A stretch of 49,815 nucleotides of DNA from an uncultured Oscillospiraceae bacterium (GCA_900546785.1 URED01000013.1:1-49815); one strand, 5' to 3'. Positions 1 through 8,921 are shown, counted from the stretch's first letter. Notes: a model not told the origin generated them from the sequence alone. Numbers and translations are program-made.

Positions 1-19
1 AAACTGTATTGTAGTTGCA

Positions 20-40
20 AGATTTTCTCATAGAAAATCT
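20..40. other. short inverted repeat near the window start
   Basis: Arms AGATTTTCT and AGAAAATCT form a small hairpin with no following T-run. The first 83 bases hold no supportable gene. They may be the tail region of a gene outside the window. Confidence 0.3.
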
Positions 41-83
41 GCTTTGTGCCAAACGGGCGGTCTGCATTGCCTTTGAATACTGA

Positions 84-122
84 AAAAAACGGCTTTTGCG
101 TAAATACAAAAGCCGTTTTTTA
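84..122 (-). terminator. Rho-independent terminator of the tRNA-Arg gene
   Basis: Long hairpin with arms AAAAAACGGCTTTTG and CAAAAGCCGTTTTTT around an 8-base loop. Read on the minus strand it lies immediately after the tRNA 3' end and finishes in a T-run, as expected for a terminator of the minus-strand tRNA transcript. The A/T tracts on both sides could let it work in both directions. Confidence 0.8.
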
Positions 123-198
123 TGGCCTGCCCGAGAGGGGTCGAACCTCCAGTCTTCTGAATCGGAATCAGATGCATTAGCCATTGTGCTACGGGCAG
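123..198 (-). tRNA. tRNA-Arg (anticodon CCG)
   Basis: The reverse complement folds as a 76-nt cloverleaf. The acceptor arms are CTGCCCG and CGGGCAG, followed by discriminator G and an encoded CCA. The anticodon stem is TCTGA/TCAGA, and its seven-base loop TTCCGAT gives anticodon CCG, which reads CGG arginine codons. The T-arm carries GGTTCGACCCC. It has its own promoter (221-250) and terminator (84-122), so it is a single-gene transcription unit. Confidence 0.95.
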
Positions 199-220
199 AG
201 ATCAAAAAGATGTTTTTTTT

Positions 221-250
221 ATTTTACTACCTTAAAAGTATTGTTGTCAA
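221..250 (-). promoter_or_regulatory. promoter of tRNA-Arg
   Basis: On the minus strand TTGACA (250-245) and TAAAAT (226-221) are 18 bases apart, ending about 22 bases before the tRNA 5' end. Its -35 box overlaps the -35 box of the divergent hexosaminidase promoter. Confidence 0.7.
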
Positions 251-269
251 TGAAGATTTGTGGTATAAT
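241..269 (+). promoter_or_regulatory. promoter of the GH20 operon
   Basis: TTGTTG (241-246), a 17-base spacer and TATAAT (264-269) with an extended -10 TGG in front. It lies 27 bases before the ATG of the hexosaminidase gene. Confidence 0.7.
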
Positions 270-296
270 CAAAAAAAATCGGAGAGGGAACGGAAA

Positions 297-1868
297 ATGA
301 TCAATCTAATACCTATGGCGCAGAGTGTCAAGAACCCGCCCGGAAGCTATAAATTAGAGAAAAATGCTGCTGTTTTTACGCAGATCGAACTGCCCCTTGT
401 TAAAAATCAGGGCGGCGAGGATTCACCGGTAAAAATATTGAAAGATGATTCTCTTCAAAAAGAAGAATACCGCCTGAAAGTCGATGAAAACGGCGTGGAG
501 ATCAAGGCTTCAGACAGGGCGGGCGCTTATTATGCGCTTCAGTCCCTGCGTATGATCGGCAGGCTTGACGAAGGCAAAAACGATATTCCTTTCGTTGAGA
601 TCGCCGATAAACCGCAGTTTCAGTGGCGCGGCATCCATCTTGATGAGAGCCGCCATTTCTTCGGCACGGATCACGTTAAATCCCTATTGGACGATATGTT
701 CCGTTTAAAGCTGAATGTTTTTCACTGGCATTTAACGGACGATCAGGGCTGGCGCGTAGAGATCAAAAAATATCCGCTTTTAACAGAAATCGGCTCCAAG
801 CGCCGTTTTACGCATATCGGCGGCTGGGGTTGCGCCAAAACGGATGATACCCCCTACGGCCCGTATTTTTATACGCAGGAACAGATCAAAGAGATCGTGG
901 ATTACGCCGCAGAACGCTGTATCAATATTGTTCCGGAAATTGACGTGCCGGCTCACTTTGCGGCCGCGCTTGCCGCTTATCCGCACCTTGCCTGCCGCAA
1001 TCTCAAAAGAGAGGTGTTTGGCTGCATGGGCGATATTCTTTTCAAAAAAGAGGGCGTAAAGGATTGGAACCGTCCGCTCTGCCTCGGTAAGCAGGAGAGC
1101 GTGCAGTTCATTTTTGACGTTTATGATGAGATCTGCTCACTTTTCCCGTTTTCGTATTTTCACGTGGGCGGTGACGAGTGTGACGTTTCCGAATGGAAGA
1201 CCTGCACCGACTGCCAAAAGGCTATGAAAGAGCTGGGCTTTAAAAACGAGCGGGAGCTTCAGAAAAAGCTTACGAACGAGCTTTGCGAATATTTAAAGAA
1301 AAAAGGCAAGCATATGATCGCCTGGAACGACGTGCTCAATCAGGGTATAGACAGGCTGGACGGCAGTATGGTCATTCAGCAGTGGCTGCCCGGGCAGGAT
1401 AAAAATACTAAGAATTTTGCAGCGTCCGGCGGCAAGATCATAATGAGCAATCACAAATCGTTTTATTTTAACATGCCTTATGCGCAGTATCCTCTTGCCA
1501 ATACTTATAAATTCAAGCCTGAAAAATACGGCATTACAGATTACGGTTCCGTTCTCGGCATCGAGGGTGAAACGTGGACGGAATGGATCGATTCTTTCAG
1601 CAAGGTCCAGTTCCATCAGCACCCCAGAATGGAAGCTCTTGCAGAAGTTGCGTGGACCCCTGTTGCCAAAAGGGATTATTCGCAGTTTCTTGAAAGATAT
1701 AAAGCGTACCAAAGCGTGTTTGAGCCGCTCGGCATAAATTTTGCGGCGGATCAAATTGCAATGCCGAAAAATCCGCTCAAGCGCAGTTCGGTATGCCGTA
1801 AATTCCACTCCGGTGATCCGGATTACGAATTTAACGAAAATAACAGACTAAAGGAGAACAGAAAATGA
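297..1868 (+). CDS. beta-N-acetylhexosaminidase, glycoside hydrolase family 20
   Basis: Predicted to release terminal N-acetylglucosamine or N-acetylgalactosamine from glycans by substrate-assisted catalysis. The GH20 signature HVGGDE is at residues 289-294, with D293-E294 the expected catalytic pair. The motif FHWHLTDDQGW lies near the start of the barrel, preceded by a GH20b-like domain. The 523-residue product has no signal peptide or membrane segment, so a cytoplasmic enzyme acting on imported oligosaccharides is inferred. The open frame extends upstream to 96, through the tRNA, but the start at 297 follows GGAGAGG and the promoter at 241-269. Its stop overlaps the next start as ATGA, indicating translational coupling. 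Confidence 0.92.
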   Translation: MINLIPMAQSVKNPPGSYKLEKNAAVFTQIELPLVKNQGGEDSPVKILKDDSLQKEEYRLKVDENGVEIKASDRAGAYYALQSLRMIGRLDEGKNDIPFVEIADKPQFQWRGIHLDESRHFFGTDHVKSLLDDMFRLKLNVFHWHLTDDQGWRVEIKKYPLLTEIGSKRRFTHIGGWGCAKTDDTPYGPYFYTQEQIKEIVDYAAERCINIVPEIDVPAHFAAALAAYPHLACRNLKREVFGCMGDILFKKEGVKDWNRPLCLGKQESVQFIFDVYDEICSLFPFSYFHVGGDECDVSEWKTCTDCQKAMKELGFKNERELQKKLTNELCEYLKKKGKHMIAWNDVLNQGIDRLDGSMVIQQWLPGQDKNTKNFAASGGKIIMSNHKSFYFNMPYAQYPLANTYKFKPEKYGITDYGSVLGIEGETWTEWIDSFSKVQFHQHPRMEALAEVAWTPVAKRDYSQFLERYKAYQSVFEPLGINFAADQIAMPKNPLKRSSVCRKFHSGDPDYEFNENNRLKENRK

Positions 1869-3133
1869 AGATCAGCGAATTTCCGAGCGCGGTAATCAAG
1901 GAAAATGTTGATTACACCGTTAAAGAGATCACAAATGTAATCAAAAAGTACGGCCCGCGCGAGTCCGGCAACGAGGCCTGCTTTGATGCCGAAAAGCATC
2001 TCAAAAAGGAACTTGACCAGTTTTGTGACGAAACACATTTTGAAGAGTATAAAATGGCGCCGCGCGCGTTTCTGCATTTTACAAAGCTTGTTGCCGCGCT
2101 TGTGCTCGTAGGCATAATTGCTTCCTTCGCGCTTGTTTTTGCGCTTAATATGGAAAATTTCTTTATCGGGCACTGCATCGTCGGCGTGTGCGTTGCGACC
2201 GGTCTGTTCATAACGGCTATGGAATTCCTTATGTATAAAAGATTTATGGACGGTATGTATAAGAAAGTTACCGGCCACAATCTTGTTGCTACGCGCAAGC
2301 CGCGCGGGGAAGTGAAAAAAAGGATCGTTATCAGCGGCCATATTGACGCCGCTTATGAGTGGCGTCCCATATATTATCTTAAAGATAAGGGCATGCTGCT
2401 TTGGATGGGTCTTGCCATCGGAAGCGCAGTTATAGCGCTCATCCTTGCAATCATAAGCGTTATCGCTAATTTTGTTGACATGGGCGCTTTCGGCGATTTC
2501 ATGCTGGATTATTCATTCTATTTCAACGTTATAACAGCCGCCGCAATGGTGCTTTTGTTCACCTTTGTCAATTTCGGCAGGATCTCTCCCGGCGCAAACG
2601 ATAACCTTACCGGCACCTATGCCGCCGTGTGCGCGCTTCGTATGCTGGATATGGCGGGCGTTGAGTTTGAAAACACGGAAGTCGTTGCTATGGTTACGGA
2701 CGGCGAGGAAGCCGGCCTTAGAGGTGCAAAGGCGTTTGCAAAAGACCATAAGGACGAATACACCTCCGCGGATGTGAAAACGGCTGTGCTCTGCGTGGAT
2801 ACGCTTACCGATATTGATTATCTGAACGTATATTATAAGGATATGACGGGCACCGTTAAGAACGATAAGGCGTTTTCCGAGCTTGTTAAGAGATCAGCGG
2901 CGGAAAGCGGCTACGATTCGGCGGAGCTTGCAAATCTTTTCTTCGGCGCGTCTGACGCTGCCGCTTTCTCCCAGGAAGGCATTACGGCTACCTGCCTTGC
3001 GGCTATGGATCCCGCGCCTGCGGATTACTACCATAACCGCCGTGACAGTTATGACCGCCTGAATCCCGAAGCGATCGAGATCGGCTATAAGACCGTGCTT
3101 CAAACGATCTTTAATTTTGACGCGGAATCATAA
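1865..3133 (+). CDS. M28-family zinc aminopeptidase with membrane segments
   Basis: Metallopeptidase of the M28 type, expected to remove amino acids from peptide N-termini using two zinc ions. The ligand pattern is visible: H159 (SGHID), D246 (GANDN), E281-E282 (DGEEAG), D312 and H390 (YYHNRRDS). Unusually for M28, hydrophobic stretches at about 75-94, 100-118, 183-204 and 220-237 interrupt the N-terminal half, suggesting a membrane-anchored enzyme. It is 422 residues long and overlaps the GH20 gene by four bases. The peptide substrate and the membrane side of the active site cannot be told from sequence. Confidence 0.82.
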   Translation: MKISEFPSAVIKENVDYTVKEITNVIKKYGPRESGNEACFDAEKHLKKELDQFCDETHFEEYKMAPRAFLHFTKLVAALVLVGIIASFALVFALNMENFFIGHCIVGVCVATGLFITAMEFLMYKRFMDGMYKKVTGHNLVATRKPRGEVKKRIVISGHIDAAYEWRPIYYLKDKGMLLWMGLAIGSAVIALILAIISVIANFVDMGAFGDFMLDYSFYFNVITAAAMVLLFTFVNFGRISPGANDNLTGTYAAVCALRMLDMAGVEFENTEVVAMVTDGEEAGLRGAKAFAKDHKDEYTSADVKTAVLCVDTLTDIDYLNVYYKDMTGTVKNDKAFSELVKRSAAESGYDSAELANLFFGASDAAAFSQEGITATCLAAMDPAPADYYHNRRDSYDRLNPEAIEIGYKTVLQTIFNFDAES

Positions 3134-3201
3134 AGAATAAAATCCCGATGTTCGCCGTGCTGTATGCGCGGCGAAATTGTTTGTAAGAGGGGGGAACGAA
3201 T

Positions 3202-4281
3202 ACGGCTAAACGCAGAATACTTTGGCTCGATTATGCCAGAAGCTTCGCAATATTAAGTGTTGTCATCATGCACTGTACCGAGCGCGTTTATAATATGGAT
3301 TACACGGATATCCTCTCGCTCGGCGCTTTTTCCGTTGTTTTCAGAGATATCTGCGTAACGTTCGGCAGGATAGGCGTGCCCCTCTTTTTTATGCTCTCGG
3401 GCTATCTTCTGCTTGACCGCGATTATTCCTCCTCAGATAAGATCTTTGCTTTTTACAAGCATAATCTGATCCCGCTTGTCATTACTTCTGAGATCTGGAT
3501 CGTCATATACGGCATTACTTTTCTTGCGGATTCCTCGGCAGGCTATACCGTTACGAATCTTGTGGAAGATATGCTGTTTTTAAAAGCCCATGATATGGGC
3601 CATATGTGGTATATTCCCGTTATCATCGGGATCTATATCGCACTGCCTTTCGTGTCCAACGCCGTAAAAAAGATCTCCCTAAAGGCGCTTTGGGTTCCGC
3701 TCGCGTTCCTGTTTGCTTTAAGCTTCGTGTTCTATACGCTGCGTCTTCTTCAGGATTCCCTCGGCTGGCAGGTGGCACTTTCAAGCACGCTTGATACCGC
3801 GTTTCTCGGCGGCGTATACGGATTTTACGTGCTCATGGGGCTTATGTGCAAAAGGTGCGCGTTCAAAAAGATACCGTCCCCCGTGTTGCTTGTCTTGGGC
3901 GCGGTATTCTTCGGCATAACAGTATGGACTTTGTATGGCTTAAGGGCGGCGGGATATGATTTTCACCTGTGGTACAATTATCCTCCGCTGCTCATCTGCT
4001 CCGTCTGTCTGTTTGAGCTTTTCAGCAGAACGAACACGCATAGGGTCGCAGCAAAAAAATTCGCGCCTGCAGCAACGGCAATTTCAACCGTGTCTTTCGG
4101 TATGTATTTTCTCCATGTTCCCATATTGCGCAATTTGATAAGCGGGTTTAAAGCGCTCGGGATCTCTGAACCGCTCACTCTTTTGCTGTTCGCTGCCGTC
4201 GTATTCATTCTGACCGCTTTGGTTGCTTATATCCTGTCCAAGATCCCGGTCGTAAAAAGGCTTTTGCTCAATATAAAATAA
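3202..4281 (+). CDS. membrane acyltransferase (Acyl_transf_3 family), possible ACG start
   Basis: Polytopic membrane protein of the acyltransferase-3 family, which transfers acetyl or other acyl groups to cell-surface or exported glycans. The family N-terminus is clear: WLDYARSFAILSVVIMHC, with the H of the first helix, then RIGVPLFFMLSGYLLL and about ten hydrophobic segments. The first ATG (3268) would remove the conserved first helix. The frame is open back to 3187, where a GAGGGGGG ribosome site sits seven bases before ACG-GCT-AAA-CGC at 3202, where ATG would be expected. The true start is therefore either a rare ACG or a mutated ATG. It ends the GH20-M28 operon, 68 bases after the peptidase. 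Confidence 0.75.
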   Translation, partial: TAKRRILWLDYARSFAILSVVIMHCTERVYNMDYTDILSLGAFSVVFRDICVTFGRIGVPLFFMLSGYLLLDRDYSSSDKIFAFYKHNLIPLVITSEIWIVIYGITFLADSSAGYTVTNLVEDMLFLKAHDMGHMWYIPVIIGIYIALPFVSNAVKKISLKALWVPLAFLFALSFVFYTLRLLQDSLGWQVALSSTLDTAFLGGVYGFYVLMGLMCKRCAFKKIPSPVLLVLGAVFFGITVWTLYGLRAAGYDFHLWYNYPPLLICSVCLFELFSRTNTHRVAAKKFAPAATAISTVSFGMYFLHVPILRNLISGFKALGISEPLTLLLFAAVVFILTALVAYILSKIPVVKRLLLNIK

Positions 4282-4285
4282 AAAT

Positions 4286-4330
4286 TAAGATCAGGGTATC
4301 CGAATTAACCGAATATCCTGATCTTTTTTT
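4286..4330 (+). terminator. terminator after the acyltransferase
   Basis: Hairpin with arms AAGATCAGG..AT and AT..CCTGATCTT, followed by seven T. The A-rich left flank also allows use on the minus strand, where the convergent gene at 4389-4961 ends. Confidence 0.8.
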
Positions 4331-4388
4331 GTGCCGGTTTGGTTGTGCAATCTAATTTTAGGCTTCGTTTGCCGATCCTCTGCGCCGC

Positions 4389-4961
4389 TCAGCAGATCAT
4401 GCCGTTCTCTATCCAACGCATTACGGACGGGTACTCTTCCTTGTAAGTATCCAGCCTTTCCGTGTTGGAATCAACAAAGGCAAGGAACTCGTCCGCGTCC
4501 TCAAACTCAAAGGTAAAATCCTGCTCAAAGTCATACGCGGCGGTAAACATCATATCAAACAGGTCGTCCGCCGAATATTCCTCCAGCATTTTATCCGCGC
4601 AAAGCTCCGTAACACGGTCAAGCGCGTTCTTTGCGGTAATGTCAAAATCTTCGTCTATCTCTATCTCCTCATCGTGTTCGCAGTATTTCACGATATCCTC
4701 CTGCGTAAAGCCCGCTTTCTCCGCATAATCAACGGCGTCTTCAAAGCCGGTCTCGTTTACGGCGTCAAACAGCCTGTAGGCAAATTCGCCCGCCAGGTTC
4801 TGAAGCGCAACTGCTTTAAAGATACAGTCTATCTCGTGCCCCGGCTCGTCGGTGATCACAAAGCCGTCCTCTTTAAACTGCTCCCAAATGATACCGTAAA
4901 AAATAGCAAATTTTTCCGATTCGTTAAAAACAGCGTCGTAGATGTAAGAATCAATGTCCAT
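4389..4961 (-). CDS. acidic protein of unknown function
   Basis: No family recognised. The 190-residue product starts MDIDSYIYDAVFNESEKF and is very rich in Asp and Glu, with several aromatic residues and predicted helices, no signal peptide and no membrane span. An upstream in-frame ATG at 5003 exists, but the start at 4961 has AGAGGAG eight bases before it and is preferred. It stands alone, convergent with the acyltransferase operon and divergent from the aldose epimerase gene. It is probably a soluble cytoplasmic protein. Confidence 0.7.
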   Translation of the reverse strand: MDIDSYIYDAVFNESEKFAIFYGIIWEQFKEDGFVITDEPGHEIDCIFKAVALQNLAGEFAYRLFDAVNETGFEDAVDYAEKAGFTQEDIVKYCEHDEEIEIDEDFDITAKNALDRVTELCADKMLEEYSADDLFDMMFTAAYDFEQDFTFEFEDADEFLAFVDSNTERLDTYKEEYPSVMRWIENGMIC

Positions 4962-5067
4962 ACAGTTTCTCCTCTTGTCATAACATAATAAAATAAATTG
5001 CAATACCTCATAATAAAAACGTTTGCCATGTTTATTATTTTATAACATTGTGTTTACATTTTCAATA

Positions 5068-5096
5068 TTGCAATGGAAAATATAATGATATATAAT
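5068..5096 (+). promoter_or_regulatory. promoter of the aldose epimerase-nadE operon
   Basis: TTGCAA (5068-5073), 17 bases, TATAAT (5091-5096). The promoter is bracketed by a perfect inverted repeat, TTTTCAATATT at 5059-5069 and AATATTGAAAA at 5100-5110, which may be an operator pair. Confidence 0.65.
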
Positions 5097-5140
5097 TAAA
5101 ATATTGAAAAATATAATTTTTTACTGTTAGGCGGTGCTTG

Positions 5141-6010
5141 ATGACGGTCCATATTAAAAGCGAAGAAATAAGCGTTTCGTGCCTGCTGGAGGGCGCTATG
5201 CTCCACTCTTTGGTAAAAGACGGGGTAGAATATCTTTGGCAGGGAGATGCAAAATACTGGGCAGGGCAGGCGCCCGTATGCTTTCCCATAACCGGTGTGT
5301 TAAGGGATTCAAAGGCTGTTGCGTTCGGAAAGCCGTGTGAGATGAAGCGCCACGGCGTTGCAAGGATCCATCCGTTTGAGATCGCAGAGCAGGGCGGCAA
5401 TTATGTTTCGTTTGTTCAGCATTCAAGCGGGGAAACGAAAAAAGCATTCCCCTTTGATTATTCCCTTGAGATCCGTTATACCGTTTTGAAAAATTCGGTA
5501 ACCACCCGCTATACCGTAAGGAATACGGGTACGGATAGATTGCCGTTCGTGATCGGCGGTCATCCGGCGTTCAACTGCCCGCTTGAAGCCGGCAGGGATT
5601 TTGAAGATTATATTGTTGCGTTCAGCGGCGCCGTCGGTCAGAAATGCCTGCGCCCGGATGTGGAAACGGGGCTCATAGATATTTCAAAACGCTATGATGT
5701 GCTTGATGAGCCGGATAAGATCTATCTGGATCATTCCCTTTTTGATCTTGACGCCATGGTCTTTGATAATATCAAGCCAAAGTCCGCGCTGCTCACGGCG
5801 GGCGGCAGGGGAGTCAGAATAGATTATCAGGATTTTGACAATCTTCTGATCTGGTCGTCCTCAAACGGCGGCAATTTTGTTGCCCTTGAGCCGTGGACGG
5901 GTATTTCCACCTGTTCGGATGAGGACGAGGTGTTTGAAAATAAACGCGGCATGACGGTGCTGGAGCCCGGCAATGAAGCGTCTTTCGCGTTTAAAATAAC
6001 TTTGATTTAG
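5141..6010 (+). CDS. aldose 1-epimerase family protein (LacX-like)
   Basis: Galactose-mutarotase-like beta-sandwich enzyme (COG2017), expected to interconvert alpha and beta anomers of an aldose or a phosphorylated sugar. Recognisable elements are KRHGVARIHPFEI, the GGHPAFNCPL turn and the C-terminal LEPWTGIS, in the order seen in the LacX subgroup. The 289-residue length is normal for the family and there is no signal peptide. ATG 5141 sits six bases after AGGCGG; an in-frame TTG at 5138 is the alternative. NAD synthetase starts seven bases downstream. The exact sugar substrate is not predictable. Confidence 0.85.
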   Translation: MTVHIKSEEISVSCLLEGAMLHSLVKDGVEYLWQGDAKYWAGQAPVCFPITGVLRDSKAVAFGKPCEMKRHGVARIHPFEIAEQGGNYVSFVQHSSGETKKAFPFDYSLEIRYTVLKNSVTTRYTVRNTGTDRLPFVIGGHPAFNCPLEAGRDFEDYIVAFSGAVGQKCLRPDVETGLIDISKRYDVLDEPDKIYLDHSLFDLDAMVFDNIKPKSALLTAGGRGVRIDYQDFDNLLIWSSSNGGNFVALEPWTGISTCSDEDEVFENKRGMTVLEPGNEASFAFKITLI

Positions 6011-6017
6011 GTGAGTT

Positions 6018-7922
6018 ATGAATTACGGATTTTTCAGGGCCGCCGCAGTAACGCTAAAGCTGAAAGTGGCGGACCCGGATTATAATAAAGAAGAAATAAA
6101 AAAGGCAATAGACGCCGCTGTTGCGCATAAAGCCCGCCTGCTCGTAACGCCGGAACTTTCCGTTACCGGCTATACCTGCGCCGATCTCTTTTTCAGCTCG
6201 GCGCTTATCTCCTCGGCACAAAAAGCGCTGGGGGAGCTTGCGGATTATACAAAAGGCAAAAATATCTGCGTGATCGTCGGTATGCCGGTCCGCTTTTACA
6301 ACAGCCTCTATAACTGCGCCGTGGTGCTTTGCGGCGGGCGGATAAAAGGCGTTGTTCCCAAAACGCATATTGCAAATTATAACGAGTTTTATGAAAAACG
6401 CTGGTTTGCCTCCGGCAGTCAGTTTGCATCCTGCCAAAAGATCAGCCTTTGCGGTTTTGAAACAAAAATAGGCAGCCAGCTCTTTGATCTGGGCGGCGGC
6501 GCCGTGCTCGGTATAGAGATGTGCGAGGATCTGTGGGTGCCGTCCCCGCCGAGCGGTGCGCTTGCCATGCACGGCGCAAATATCATTGCCAATCTTTCCG
6601 CAAGCGATGAATACGTTTCAAAAGCGCAATACAGAAAAGAGCTTGTTTCCAATCAGTCCGCCAGATGCGTGTGCGGCTATGTCTATGCCGGCGCGTCCGT
6701 GTTTGAGAGCACTACGGATCTTCTTTTCGGCGGCGCGCTTTTCATTGCGGAAAACGGCGCCGTGCTTGCTGAGGGCGAGCGCTTTTTAAGAAATACCAAT
6801 CTGATTTGTGCGGATATAGATATTGAAAAGCTGAACGCCCTGCGCGTTAAAAATATGAGCTTTGAAAACAGTTCCTCAGAACTGCCCCTTGTTGATGCCA
6901 AGGTTGAGAATTCGCATAATGATCTCAAATACAGATTCGTTGACCCGCATCCGTTCGTCCCTGCGGACGATGATAAGCGCCGTGCGCGCTGTTCGGAGAT
7001 CTTTTCCATTCAGGCGGGCGCGCTTGCAAAAAGGCTGGAGCATGTCGGCTCTTCGGGCACGGTTGTGGGCATTTCCGGCGGGCTGGATTCAACGCTCGCC
7101 CTGCTCGTGTGCACAAGGGCAATGGAGCTTATCGGCAAAAGCAGCGCCGATATTTTGGGCGTTACGATGCCGGGCTTCGGCACAACGGGCAGAACGTACA
7201 ATAACGCGCTTAAGCTTATGGAATGCCTTGGCGTTACCGTAAAAGAAGTGGATATAAAAGAGGCGTGCAATCTTCATATGCGCGATATCGGGCATGATCC
7301 CGAAATCAAAGATATAACGTATGAAAATACACAGGCAAGGGAACGCACCCAGGTGCTTTTTGACCTTGCAAACAAGCACGGGAAGTTGCTTGTGGGCACA
7401 GGCGACCTCAGCGAGCTTGCCATGGGCTGGTGCACCTATAACGGCGATCATATGAGCATGTACGGCGTAAACGCATCGGTGCCGAAAACGCTTGTGCGCT
7501 ACCTGGTTGAATATGTTGCCTCCGTCAGCCCTTCCGAAACGGCAAAGGTGCTTTATGATATACTGGACACGCCTGTTTCGCCGGAGCTTCTTCCGCCGGA
7601 TAAGGACGGCAATATCGCCCAGAAAACGGAGGAAAATATAGGCCCGTATGAGCTGCACGATTTCTTCCTTTATCATTTTATCAGATTCGGCTTTGCAAAA
7701 GAAAAGCTTGTGCGCCTTGCGCTCAAGGCGTTTGACGGCGTTTATTCCAAGGACGTCATCTCAAAATGGGCGGATGTGTTTATCAAGCGTTTCTTTGTAA
7801 GCCAGTTCAAGCGCAGCTGCGTTCCGGATTCGCCGAAAGTGGGCTCCGTTTCGCTTTCTCCAAGAGGGGATTGGCGTATGCCGAGCGACGCTTCCTTCAA
7901 TATTTTTCAGAATAACGATTGA
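6018..7922 (+). CDS. nadE: glutamine-dependent NAD+ synthetase
   Basis: Catalyses the last step of NAD biosynthesis, amidating nicotinate adenine dinucleotide with ATP and ammonia. The N-terminal nitrilase-type glutaminase has its Glu-Lys-Cys triad at E46 (TPELSVTGY), K115 (VVPKTH) and C169 (EMCEDLW). The C-terminal synthetase domain has the PP-loop SGGLDS at about residue 350, and the GTGDLSELAMGW segment follows. At 634 residues it is the full two-domain form, so it can use glutamine directly. It is co-transcribed with the aldose epimerase. Its stop overlaps an ATG at 7919, but the next gene more likely starts at 7946. Confidence 0.96.
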   Translation: MNYGFFRAAAVTLKLKVADPDYNKEEIKKAIDAAVAHKARLLVTPELSVTGYTCADLFFSSALISSAQKALGELADYTKGKNICVIVGMPVRFYNSLYNCAVVLCGGRIKGVVPKTHIANYNEFYEKRWFASGSQFASCQKISLCGFETKIGSQLFDLGGGAVLGIEMCEDLWVPSPPSGALAMHGANIIANLSASDEYVSKAQYRKELVSNQSARCVCGYVYAGASVFESTTDLLFGGALFIAENGAVLAEGERFLRNTNLICADIDIEKLNALRVKNMSFENSSSELPLVDAKVENSHNDLKYRFVDPHPFVPADDDKRRARCSEIFSIQAGALAKRLEHVGSSGTVVGISGGLDSTLALLVCTRAMELIGKSSADILGVTMPGFGTTGRTYNNALKLMECLGVTVKEVDIKEACNLHMRDIGHDPEIKDITYENTQARERTQVLFDLANKHGKLLVGTGDLSELAMGWCTYNGDHMSMYGVNASVPKTLVRYLVEYVASVSPSETAKVLYDILDTPVSPELLPPDKDGNIAQKTEENIGPYELHDFFLYHFIRFGFAKEKLVRLALKAFDGVYSKDVISKWADVFIKRFFVSQFKRSCVPDSPKVGSVSLSPRGDWRMPSDASFNIFQNND

Positions 7923-7945
7923 TCTACCGAAAGGGGTATTTTATT

Positions 7946-8764
7946 ATGGCAGATGAATTCAATAATTTAAACAATTATGAGCCGGAAGATGTGGAAAAAA
8001 CAGACGCCGCGCAGGGTTCGGAAAAGGAAGCTTTATCCGATACGCAGCAAAAAGGCAATAAAAAGAAACTGATCATCGGCATCGTCGCCGCAGTTGTGGT
8101 CGTCTGCGCGGTCATAGCCGCCGTTGCCGCATTGACGGGCGACAGCGGTGAGGAAAAATATACGGATACGCCCGTCAGTGACCCGACTTCGGAGCTTACT
8201 CCGGGTATCGAGAACGGCGTTATTATTGAAAGCGCGCCGAATGCCGCCACTTCTTCGGAAGATACGCAGGGCGGCTCGGGCGGTTCAGGCAGTTCCGGCA
8301 GCAGCGGCAATACCGGCGGCTCCGGCAATGCAGGCGGCACGGGGGATTCCGGCAATGCCGGCAACAATTCCGGTGATTCAGGCAACAATGCAGGCGATTC
8401 GGGTAATTCCGACAACTCCGGAAATTCCGGAAATTCGGGCAACAGCGGTAACTCAGGCAATGAAGAGCCTGTTGCAAGGCAGCTGGAGATATCTATTAAG
8501 CTCCCAAACGCAGGAGGAATTGACGATTTTCTGTTTGTTTCCATAAACGGAGAGGAACAAACACCAACTGGTAGAGAAGTTGCACTCAACGGTGGTATTT
8601 TTAAGTTCGTTACTACGGACAGCTATGAAGGTGTTGTCACGGTTGAGGCAAGGCTGGAGAACTACGGCGTAAGCGCCAGCCAGATATCTACCGTTAACGG
8701 CACGCAGGTTACCGTTACGCTCCCGCTCAACGGTTCGGAAGAAAATTTTGCCCCGGATATCTGA
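7946..8764 (+). CDS. membrane-anchored protein with Gly/Ser/Asn-rich linker, unknown function
   Basis: Three parts are visible in this 272-residue protein. A charged N-terminus of about 40 residues is followed by one membrane helix (KKLIIGIVAAVVVVCAVIAAVAAL), then a long low-complexity linker of GGSG, GNAG and GNSG units at about residues 110-180, then a C-terminal domain of about 90 residues ending LNGSEENFAPDI. The topology suggests an extracytoplasmic C-terminal domain held away from the membrane by the flexible linker. The start at 7946 follows AAGGGG; an in-frame ATG at 7919 overlapping the nadE stop lacks a good site. No family recognised. It ends the nadE operon. Confidence 0.78.
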   Translation: MADEFNNLNNYEPEDVEKTDAAQGSEKEALSDTQQKGNKKKLIIGIVAAVVVVCAVIAAVAALTGDSGEEKYTDTPVSDPTSELTPGIENGVIIESAPNAATSSEDTQGGSGGSGSSGSSGNTGGSGNAGGTGDSGNAGNNSGDSGNNAGDSGNSDNSGNSGNSGNSGNSGNEEPVARQLEISIKLPNAGGIDDFLFVSINGEEQTPTGREVALNGGIFKFVTTDSYEGVVTVEARLENYGVSASQISTVNGTQVTVTLPLNGSEENFAPDI

Positions 8765-8786
8765 TCCGGTTTGATAGAAAACGGTG

Positions 8787-8821
8787 CGCCCCGCATGGTC
8801 TTTCGTGCGGGGCGTTTTTTT
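8787..8821 (+). terminator. terminator of the nadE operon
   Basis: GC-rich stem CGCCCCGCA/TGCGGGGCG with a ten-base loop and seven T. Confidence 0.92.
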
Positions 8822-8886
8822 GCCCTTTTATGCGTTTTATACAACTTGACAGCATATAAATTATTTTTAAATATTAAAAATGTTTA

Positions 8887-8915
8887 TTGAATTATCCGTA
8901 TCATTGTGATAAAAT
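8887..8915 (+). promoter_or_regulatory. promoter of the pyruvate:ferredoxin oxidoreductase gene
   Basis: TTGAAT (8887-8892), 17 bases, TAAAAT (8910-8915). The end of the spacer carries ATCATTGTGAT (8900-8910), nearly the same as the palindrome ATCACTGTGAT at the same place in the iolG promoter. Confidence 0.7.
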
Positions 8916-8921
8916 AGGTGC

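Noticed and set aside
96..296. Upstream extension of the hexosaminidase frame to 96
   Set aside because: It runs through the tRNA gene and the promoter. The extra residues do not look like GH20, and a good ribosome site precedes ATG 297.
8270..8465. Collagen-like or phase-variable repeat in the Gly/Ser/Asn-rich protein
   Set aside because: There is no strict Gly-X-Y period and the DNA repeats are short and degenerate, so a flexible linker is the simpler reading.
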